The notes beneath the pieces were generated by a model. It had not been told where the DNA came from. It saw only the letters and a list, made by a program, of their open reading frames with translations, and made no database searches. This document shows, in pieces, positions 1 through 4,509 of a stretch of DNA of 5,536 nt (its first letter is position 1; every line of letters begins with the position of its first letter). Source of the DNA: an uncultured Rhodospirillales bacterium (GTDB lineage: Bacteria; Pseudomonadota; Alphaproteobacteria; Acetobacterales; Acetobacteraceae); assembly GCA_903928045.1 (NCBI GenBank), contig CAIYPH010000511.1, forward strand, positions 1 to 5,536. Reading direction: 5' to 3'. The position numbers and the translations under genes are program-made.

Positions 1-1
1 C

Positions 2-1237
2 CATCTGATTATCGGCAATGGTCCCGCCGGCGTGGTGGCCGCGGAAACCCTGCGGGCCGCCCGCCCGCTCGACAGCATCACCCTGCTCGGCGCCGAGCCG
101 GAACCGCCCTATTCGCGCATGGCGATCCCGTATCTGCTCGAAGGCAAGGTGGCCGAATCCGGCACCTATCTGCGCAAGGATGCCGGCCATTTCGAGCGCC
201 AGCGCATCGCCGTGAAGCACGGCCAGGCCGTCAAGCTCGACCCGTCCGCGCAGACCGTCACCCTCGCCGATCGCAGCGCGCTCACCTATGACACGCTGCT
301 GCTGAGCGTCGGCTCGGTGCCCGCCTCGCCGCCGATCCCCGGCATCACCCTCCCCGGCGTCGTCACCTGCTGGACCATGGCCGATGCGCGCCGCATCGCC
401 GAAACGGTGAAATCCGGCACGCGGGTCATCCAGATGGGCGCCGGCTTCATCGGCTGCATCATCATGGAATCCATCGTCGCCCGTGGCGCCATCCTCACGG
501 TGGTCGAAATGGGCGAGCGCATGGTGCCACGCATGATGCCGCCGGGCGCCTCCGCCATGCTGCGCGCCCGCACGGAAGCCCGCGGCGTGCGGGTGCTGAC
601 CGGCGCGCGCATCACCGGCATCGAGCAGACCGCCACCGGCCTGCGCGCCACCACCGCCGGCGGCGAGGTGCTTGAGGCCGAGGTGATCATCTCCGCCACC
701 GGCGTGCGCCCGAACATTGCCTGGCTCGCCGGCAGCGGCATCGCCACCGCCACCGGCATCCTGGTCGATCATCGCCTCGCCACCAATATCGCCGGCGTCT
801 ATGCCGCCGGTGACTGCGTGGAGTCCGAGGAATTCGGCACCGGCGTCCGCATCATCAACGCCGTCCAGCCCGATGCGGTGGACCAGGCCCGCATCGCCGC
901 GCAGAACATGGCCGGCCATGCCGCGCACGTCGCGGGCACCTTGCAGATGAACGTGCTCGACACCTTCGGCCTGGTCTCGGTCTCCTTCGGGCAGTGGCAG
1001 GGCGTGCCGGGCGGCGTCCGGGTGGAGCGCGACGATCCCGCCGCCGAGCGCTACATGCGCCTGGAATTCGACGGTGACGTGCTGGTCGGCGCCTCCAGCG
1101 TCGGCCATACCGAGCATGCCGGGGTGATCCGCGGGCTGATCCAGGGCCGTATCAAGCTCGGCCCGTGGAAGGACAAGCTGCTGGCCGACCCGCTGCAACT
1201 GATGCCCGCCTATCTCGCCCGGGCGCAGATGGGCTGA
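2..1237 (+). CDS. FAD/NAD(P)-dependent pyridine nucleotide-disulfide-type oxidoreductase, probably the reductase partner of an AOR-type enzyme (5' end cut)
   Basis: This is a two-dinucleotide-fold flavoprotein (Pyr_redox_2 type) that should pass electrons between NAD(H) and a partner protein through FAD. The frame is open to the left edge and 411 residues are visible. The FAD-binding GNGPAG motif sits at visible residues 5-10, so only a few N-terminal residues are missing. The NAD-binding GAGFIG motif is at 146-151, with an acidic residue (E169, in VVEMGER) at the end of the next strand, which favours NADH over NADPH. The second FAD motif GVYAAGD ends at D271. Where NADH oxidases and CoA-disulfide reductases carry a redox Cys, this protein reads YSRMAIPYLLEG without Cys, so it is probably an electron-transfer reductase and not a disulfide reductase. 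The gene ends 2 bases before a MoaD-like gene, as I recall for AorC-like subunits in tungsten aldehyde oxidoreductase operons. The family is clear; the AOR partnership is inferred from context. Ferredoxin or rubredoxin reductase is the main alternative. Confidence 0.9.
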   Translation, partial: HLIIGNGPAGVVAAETLRAARPLDSITLLGAEPEPPYSRMAIPYLLEGKVAESGTYLRKDAGHFERQRIAVKHGQAVKLDPSAQTVTLADRSALTYDTLLLSVGSVPASPPIPGITLPGVVTCWTMADARRIAETVKSGTRVIQMGAGFIGCIIMESIVARGAILTVVEMGERMVPRMMPPGASAMLRARTEARGVRVLTGARITGIEQTATGLRATTAGGEVLEAEVIISATGVRPNIAWLAGSGIATATGILVDHRLATNIAGVYAAGDCVESEEFGTGVRIINAVQPDAVDQARIAAQNMAGHAAHVAGTLQMNVLDTFGLVSVSFGQWQGVPGGVRVERDDPAAERYMRLEFDGDVLVGASSVGHTEHAGVIRGLIQGRIKLGPWKDKLLADPLQLMPAYLARAQMG

Positions 1238-1239
1238 CC

Positions 1240-1506
1240 ATGGCCGACACCATCCGCGTCACCCTCAAACTCTACGCCTCGCTCGGCAAATACCTGCCGG
1301 CCGAGCTGCGCCGCAGCAACGAGGCGGCGCTGGACGTGCCGGCCAGCGCCGTGCTGGGCGACCTCATCGGCCAGTTCAGCGTGCCGCCGCCCGCCTGTTT
1401 CCTGGTGCTGGTGAACGGCGTGTTTCTGCCCCCCTCGCACCGCGCCACCGCCACCTTCGCCGACGGAGACGTGGTGGCGATCTGGCCACCCGTCGCCGGC
1501 GGGTGA
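1240..1506 (+). CDS. MoaD/ThiS-family sulfur carrier protein
   Basis: This is an 88-residue beta-grasp (ubiquitin-like) protein. MoaD-type carriers are adenylated and thiocarboxylated on their C-terminal glycine and donate sulfur to make the dithiolene of molybdopterin. The sequence shows the usual pattern: an N-terminal strand (IRVTLKLYASLGKYLP), a middle LGDLIGQF helix, the VLVNGVFLPP turn, then FADGDVVAIWPPVAGG ending in Gly-Gly. The ATG at 1240 lies 2 bases after the preceding stop. No strong Shine-Dalgarno is visible, so translation is probably coupled to the upstream gene. An in-frame opening further upstream (1165) lies wholly inside the previous gene and is not needed. Its place beside a flavoprotein suggests a dedicated MoaD paralogue for one tungsten or molybdenum enzyme and not the housekeeping copy, which usually sits near moaE; this is inference. 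A ThiS role in thiamine synthesis is less likely because no thi genes are nearby. Confidence 0.88.
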   Translation: MADTIRVTLKLYASLGKYLPAELRRSNEAALDVPASAVLGDLIGQFSVPPPACFLVLVNGVFLPPSHRATATFADGDVVAIWPPVAGG

Positions 1507-1781
1507 TCCCGCCCGCCGAGCGCCGCTATGTGATGACGGCGACGGAGGCGGATTTCCACCGCCTCATGCCGCTGGCCTTCCCCGATATAAGCTTCGACGC
1601 CGCCACCCGCCGCTTCCTGCCAGCCGATGGCGGCTGGTCGCTCGAACTCGGCACCATCGGCCGGCTCGCGCTCACCTCGGTGCGCATGGCCACCATCGAG
1701 GTGATCTTCCGCTTCGATGGCGCCGACAGCGCCGCCGTCTTCGCCCGCTTCATGCTCTACTTCCAGCGCGGCGGCGGCTGA
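1503..1781 (+). CDS. Small uncharacterised protein with C-terminal Gly-Gly-Gly
   Basis: I do not recognise a named family. The 92-codon frame starts at a GTG that overlaps the TGA of the MoaD-like gene (GTGA at 1503-1506), typical of translational coupling. A GTG at 1530 and an ATG at 1533 are alternative starts; the ATG would give an 82-residue product beginning MTATEADFHRLM. Codons are strongly G/C-ending throughout, as in the neighbours, so the gene looks real. The protein has a helical start (EADFHRLMPLAF), a central stretch around WSLELGTIGRLAL, then strand-like TIEVIFRFDG, a helix (SAAVFARFMLYF), and the tail FQRGGG. It has no membrane segment, no signal peptide and no cysteine. As last gene of the visible operon it is probably a small accessory or maturation factor for the same redox enzyme. 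The triglycine end recalls the Gly-Gly tail of the preceding sulfur carrier, but the rest does not look like a beta-grasp fold. Confidence 0.75.
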   Translation: MIPPAERRYVMTATEADFHRLMPLAFPDISFDAATRRFLPADGGWSLELGTIGRLALTSVRMATIEVIFRFDGADSAAVFARFMLYFQRGGG

Positions 1782-1819
1782 CCGGGCTAAAGAAAATTTA
1801 CAGGATAGAGAAATAAGGC

Positions 1820-1848
1820 TTGCAGGCGACAAATAAGTTATTTATAAG
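1820..1848 (+). promoter_or_regulatory. Putative sigma-70-type promoter with an internal dyad, upstream of the orphan gene
   Basis: In an AT-rich island between GC-rich genes, TTGCAG (1820-1825, 3 of 6 to the -35 consensus) is followed after exactly 17 bases by TATAAG (1843-1848, 5 of 6 to TATAAT). The predicted transcript start, near 1855, would leave a short leader containing AGGAG (1864-1868) before the ATG at 1882. A perfect 6-bp inverted repeat with one central base (AAATAA G TTATTT, 1831-1843) fills the spacer and touches the -10, a position where a repressor could bind. AT-rich DNA gives chance matches, so confidence is moderate. The fit of promoter, ribosome site and start codon in order is the main support. 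Confidence 0.45.
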
Positions 1849-1881
1849 GACGTATTGGAAATCAGGAGTGACCGATACCGA

Positions 1882-2307
1882 ATGTCCCGCCCGCCCCGCC
1901 ATCTTCCGCACGCCGCGCCCCACCGCGCCGAGACGGTCATCGCCGTCCTCCTCGGCGTGATGCTGCGCGCCCTGCTCGCCGCCGTGTCGGGCACCGCCCG
2001 CGCCCGGCCGCGCGACATCGCCCTCCCCGGGGTGATGGCGGCCGTTCTGCGCGCCGCGCAGGAGATGGAGGCGGACATGGAAGCCGCGCGGGAGGAGTAC
2101 GTGGAATGGATCGCCGTCCCGGCGCCCTGGCGCGCCACGCAGGGACTCCGCCCCTCCAGCCGCCGCGCGCGCCCCGTCCGGCGCCCCCCCTCCCTGGCCG
2201 CGCAAGGCCAAGGCCCACCCGCGCGCCGGACGCCCCCCAAAGCGCGATATCCGGCATGGCCAAGGGGGCGATGCGCGGACGTTTACGCATGTCCATTATA
2301 TTGCTAA
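1882..2307 (+). CDS. Hypothetical orphan protein, possibly with a degraded C-terminus
   Basis: This 141-codon frame has no family I recognise. AGGAG at 1864-1868 lies 13 bases before the ATG, slightly long but usable, and a promoter-like element lies just upstream; a TTG at 1855 in the same frame is a weaker start. Codons are strongly G/C-ending from the start to about 2200, consistent with real coding. The protein begins with a basic, Pro/His-rich leader, then a hydrophobic helix (TVIAVLLGVMLRALLAAV, about residues 18-35), then an amphipathic acidic helix (VLRAAQEMEADMEAAREEYVEWI, about 56-78). This layout would suit a small membrane-associated protein. After about residue 110 it becomes Arg/Pro-rich low complexity, and the last 25 or so codons use many A- or T-ending and rare triplets, suggesting read-through into non-coding DNA, a frameshift or decay. 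It stands alone, converging on the - strand genes. The opposite-strand frames here look worse. Confidence 0.4.
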   Translation: MSRPPRHLPHAAPHRAETVIAVLLGVMLRALLAAVSGTARARPRDIALPGVMAAVLRAAQEMEADMEAAREEYVEWIAVPAPWRATQGLRPSSRRARPVRRPPSLAAQGQGPPARRTPPKARYPAWPRGRCADVYACPLYC

Positions 2308-2337
2308 ATCGAAACTAAATAGGAAGACAAGCAAAGC

Positions 2338-2361
2338 GCTTCTTTTTTGAAAAAAAGAAGC
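2338..2361 (+). repeat. Hairpin A (perfect inverted repeat, 11-bp arms)
   Basis: The arm GCTTCTTTTTT (2338-2348) and its exact reverse complement (2351-2361) are separated by only GA, so the folded loop would open a few A-T pairs. It is followed by AAAAAACTTTT on the + strand. It starts 30 bases after the stop of the orphan gene at 2307 and could form in its transcript. It lacks the GC-rich stem plus U-tract of a standard intrinsic terminator, so a terminator role is only possible. I have a general memory of similar T6/A6 hairpins recurring between genes in Acetobacteraceae, which I cannot verify here. Confidence 0.7.
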
Positions 2362-2450
2362 AAAAAACTTTTATCCACTTGCTGCGTACCGCGCCCAACC
2401 ATCCCGCGGGGTGTACGCCAACGGCATGGAATGGAATAGAAAGTTTTCTG

Positions 2451-2474
2451 GTTCTTTTTGTTCACAAAAAGAAC
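2451..2474 (-). repeat. Hairpin B (perfect inverted repeat, 11-bp arms), just past the SDR stop codon
   Basis: The arm GTTCTTTTTGT (2451-2461) and its exact reverse complement (2464-2474) flank a 2-base TC loop. Read on the - strand, the hairpin is followed by CAGAAAACTTTC, matching in layout the AAAAAACTTTT that follows hairpin A on the + strand, so B is an inverted, diverged sister of A. It begins 3 bases after the TAG of the - strand dehydrogenase gene, a usual place for a 3'-end hairpin that stabilises or ends a transcript. There is no U-tract after the stem, so it is not a standard terminator. Confidence 0.7.
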
Positions 2475-2477
2475 ACC

Positions 2478-3257
2478 CTACCCCGGAAAAATAACTTCCA
2501 CCCCCGCCCGCCGCCGCAATTCCTCATTGCGAATATCATTCTCCCCGCTCGGCACATCGGCGGCCTCCTCCGTGCACAGCCAGGCGACGATGCCGGCTGG
2601 CTTTTCGGCGGGTTGCAGGGCTTCGATGGGGAGTTGGCTGACCGGGTTGATGCCGGTCGCGCGGATTTTGCGCTGCATGTCGGTCAGCACCGTGCCGGGC
2701 GCGAAGCCGTAGATGCGCAGGCCCTGCTCGCCGTATTCGAGGGCGAGGGCGCGGGTGAGCATCACCAGGCCGGCTTTGGAGGTGCAATAGGCGCTCCAGC
2801 CCTCGAGCGGACGGTGGCCGGCGCCCGAGGAGATGTTCACGATGACGCCTTTTTGCGCCAGCACGTGGGGCAGGGCAGCGTGGCAGGCGTACATCGCGCC
2901 GGTGAGGTTGATGTCGATCAGCCGGGCCCATTCGGCGGGGTCGGTATCGAGGAAACGGCCGATCGGCTCGATAACGCCGGCGTTGTTGATGAGGTGGTCG
3001 ATGCGGCCGAAGCGGGCGAGCGTGGCGGCGACGGCGGCTTGGACGGCGGCGCGGTCCGACACGTCGCAGGTGAGGCCGATCGCCTGGCCGCCGCCAGCGT
3101 TGATTTTGGCGGCCAGCGCATCGACGGCATCGCGCCGGCGGGCGGCCAGCGCCACGGCGGCGCCGCGGGCGGCGAGCGCTTCGGCGATGGCGGCGCCAAG
3201 GCCGACGGAGGCGCCGATCACCAGGGTGACTTTGCCGGCGAGAGACGTGTCGGTCAT
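2478..3257 (-). CDS. Short-chain dehydrogenase/reductase (classical SDR), likely sugar or sugar-acid dehydrogenase
   Basis: This is a 259-residue classical SDR, a soluble NAD(P)-dependent alcohol/ketone oxidoreductase of normal family length. The cofactor motif GASVGLG is at 15-21 and the strand-stabilising NNAG at 91-94. The catalytic tetrad is complete: N117 (DINLTG), S144 (NISSGAG), Y157 and K161 (YCTSK). The run AARRR after the second strand (39-42) favours NADP(H). After the helix following the active site comes YGFAPGTVLTDM, the usual PG segment. The C-terminal ENDIRNEELRRRAGVEV resembles the tail of SDRs annotated as 3-oxoacyl-ACP reductase-like. The ATG overlaps the TGA of the upstream dehydratase (ATGA, 3254-3257), so the two are co-translated. 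In L-rhamnose pathways SDRs act either on the free sugar (rhamnose 1-dehydrogenase) or on 2-keto-3-deoxyrhamnonate (the LRA5 step); either fits, and the sequence alone does not decide. The last codons are more AT-rich than the rest and abut a repeat. Confidence 0.92.
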   Translation of the reverse strand: MTDTSLAGKVTLVIGASVGLGAAIAEALAARGAAVALAARRRDAVDALAAKINAGGGQAIGLTCDVSDRAAVQAAVAATLARFGRIDHLINNAGVIEPIGRFLDTDPAEWARLIDINLTGAMYACHAALPHVLAQKGVIVNISSGAGHRPLEGWSAYCTSKAGLVMLTRALALEYGEQGLRIYGFAPGTVLTDMQRKIRATGINPVSQLPIEALQPAEKPAGIVAWLCTEEAADVPSGENDIRNEELRRRAGVEVIFPG

Positions 3258-4444
3258 GGCGTGAAGGGCCTTTCGAGCTGGACGGCGGAGCGATTGAGGG
3301 TGAGGCCGAAGCCCGGTGCGTCATTGATGGTGACGACACCATCGACGGGCAGCGGGTCACCGGTGAACATGTCGCCGAAGAGGGGGATCAGCTGGTCGCC
3401 GGTGGCGCTCATGTTGACGTATTCGCAGAAATGCGTGTGCGGCTGGGTGACGACGTAGTGGTAGGAATAGGCGCCGCTGCCATGCGGCACGATGGGGATG
3501 TCATAGGCCGAGGCAATGGCGCCGATGCGCATCAGCTCGGTGAGGCCGCCGACCCACATGACGTCGGGCTGGATGATATCGACGTTGCGGCCCTCGATGA
3601 GCGGGCGGAAGCCGTAGCGGGTGTATTCGTGCTCGCCGGTGGTGAAGCGCATCCAGGGACAGGCCTCCTTCACCCGGCGATGGCCTTCGATGTCGTCGGG
3701 GCTCAGGGCCTCCTCGATCCAGTGGATGGGGATGTCGCGGACGGCGTTGGCGAGTTCGATGGTGTAGGGGACGGTGAGCGACATGTAGCAGTCGATCATC
3801 AGGGGGTAATCCGGCCCGACCTCGGCGCGGCAGGCGCGCAGGAACTCGACGTTGCGGCGCATGCCGGCATGGCCGTCGGCGGGGCCCTCGGGGAGCGGCA
3901 CCTTGGCGCCCCAGAAGCCGAGGGATTTGGTGGCGGCGGCCTTGGGGCCGGTGGAGTAGAGCGGGACGGTCTCGCGCACGGCGCCGCCGATCATGGCGTG
4001 GACGGGCTCCTGGCGGAGTTGGCCCAGCAGGTCCCACAGCGCGAGGTCAACCGCGCTGATGGCGGTGATGGTGAGGCCGCGGCGGCCGTAGAACAGGGAG
4101 GCGCGGTGCATCTGGTCCCAGATGCGGTTGGTGTGGCGCGCGTCGGCGCCGCGGAGAAAGCGGGAGAAGTGCTTCTCGATGAGGTAGCAGCAGGGGATGC
4201 CGCCGAGGCCGGTTGCGACGCCGATGGTGCCGTCGGCGGCCTCAATCTCGACCACCACGCCGCCCAGCGTACCGATGCCCCAGGAGGTGCGCGAGGCGCG
4301 GTATTCCGGGTAGTGGGACATCGGGTTGGCGATCAGCGTGTCGGTGATCCAGTGGCCGGAGGATCGGCGATGGTAGTCGCCACCGGTGTCGGAGGCGGCG
4401 ACGGAATAGGCGCGGATGTCGGCGATGCAGAATTTCGGGTCCAT
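3254..4444 (-). CDS. L-rhamnonate dehydratase-group enolase superfamily enzyme
   Basis: Such enzymes remove water from a sugar acid, here most likely L-rhamnonate, to give the 2-keto-3-deoxy acid. The 396-residue length matches the family (about 400). The N-terminal capping region has GGDYHRRSSGHW (21-32, with H31) and SRTSWGI (51-57, with R52), both typical of the rhamnonate dehydratase group. In the barrel domain the magnesium ligands are D218 (MIDCYMS), E244 (HWIEEALSPDD) and E271 (TTGEHEY). The general base pair is H321 (VPHGS) with D294 (IQPDVMW). The ending DAPGFGLTLNRS also matches the group. Motifs such as FYGRRGLT, GHAGMRRNVEFLRA and PHGSGAYSYHY recall LRA3-type enzymes more than E. 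coli RhmD, judging from memory. The ATG at 4444 lacks a Shine-Dalgarno, and a TTGACA lies 29 bases upstream. It is first in a two-gene unit with the SDR. Lyxonate, mannonate or another sugar acid is an alternative substrate. Confidence 0.9.
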   Translation of the reverse strand: MDPKFCIADIRAYSVAASDTGGDYHRRSSGHWITDTLIANPMSHYPEYRASRTSWGIGTLGGVVVEIEAADGTIGVATGLGGIPCCYLIEKHFSRFLRGADARHTNRIWDQMHRASLFYGRRGLTITAISAVDLALWDLLGQLRQEPVHAMIGGAVRETVPLYSTGPKAAATKSLGFWGAKVPLPEGPADGHAGMRRNVEFLRACRAEVGPDYPLMIDCYMSLTVPYTIELANAVRDIPIHWIEEALSPDDIEGHRRVKEACPWMRFTTGEHEYTRYGFRPLIEGRNVDIIQPDVMWVGGLTELMRIGAIASAYDIPIVPHGSGAYSYHYVVTQPHTHFCEYVNMSATGDQLIPLFGDMFTGDPLPVDGVVTINDAPGFGLTLNRSAVQLERPFTP

Positions 4445-4473
4445 GGGTGGAAGCTTGTCCGAGGTGGCGGGCC

Positions 4474-4479
4474 TGTCAA
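4474..4479 (-). promoter_or_regulatory. Consensus -35-like TTGACA upstream of the dehydratase gene
   Basis: Read on the - strand, a perfect TTGACA ends 29 bases before the dehydratase ATG, inside the 65-bp divergent gap. A transcript from it would start at or very near the ATG, implying a leaderless or nearly leaderless message, which would agree with the missing Shine-Dalgarno. The -10 at the right spacing (AAGCTT after 17 bases) is poor, so this is tentative. A 5-bp inverted repeat (GCGGG 4467-4471, CCCGC 4480-4484) surrounds the hexamer and could be part of an operator. Confidence 0.3.
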
Positions 4480-4509
4480 CCCGCGTTGCGGCTGGGGTGG
4501 GTTTGGTGC

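Larger units (their letters stand above)
2338..2474. repeat. Composite inverted-repeat element: two oppositely oriented hairpins around a central palindrome
   Basis: This intergenic block has two-fold symmetry. Each side carries, going inward, an 11-bp-arm A/T hairpin, an AAAACTTT-type motif (2363-2370 on + and its complement AAAGTTTT at 2440-2447) and GCGTAC (2384-2389, complement GTACGC at 2413-2418). At the centre is the 8-bp palindrome CCCGCGGG (2403-2410). The midpoint of the outer hairpin ends (2406) coincides with the centre of that palindrome (2406.5). The arms are imperfect copies of each other, like a REP/BIME-style doublet or a small non-autonomous element. No target-site duplication and no transposase were seen. 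It fills the space between converging genes, so it may also help end transcription from both sides. The repeat structure is directly visible; its family and function are inferred. Confidence 0.65.

Noticed and set aside
1272..1832. - strand open frame opposite MoaD and the small gene
   Set aside because: The opposite strand holds a recognisable MoaD with Gly-Gly end and a coupled downstream gene; this frame has no recognisable fold.
1798..2296. Three - strand frames opposite the orphan gene
   Set aside because: Translations are Gly/Arg-rich without plausible structure. The + frame has a promoter, a ribosome site and better codon pattern, though it is itself uncertain.
2295..2300. Perfect TATAAT on the - strand pointing into the orphan region
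   Set aside because: No acceptable -35 at 16-18 bases upstream and no credible - strand gene or RNA downstream; likely chance in AT-rich DNA.
2338..2474. Hairpins A and B as standard rho-independent terminators
   Set aside because: Stems are mostly A-T and neither is followed by a U-tract on the relevant strand; kept as repeats with only a possible role in transcript ends.
2379..3458. Long + strand open frame (359 codons) opposite the SDR
   Set aside because: Antisense to a complete SDR with all catalytic residues; low-complexity translation, and it runs through the repeat region.
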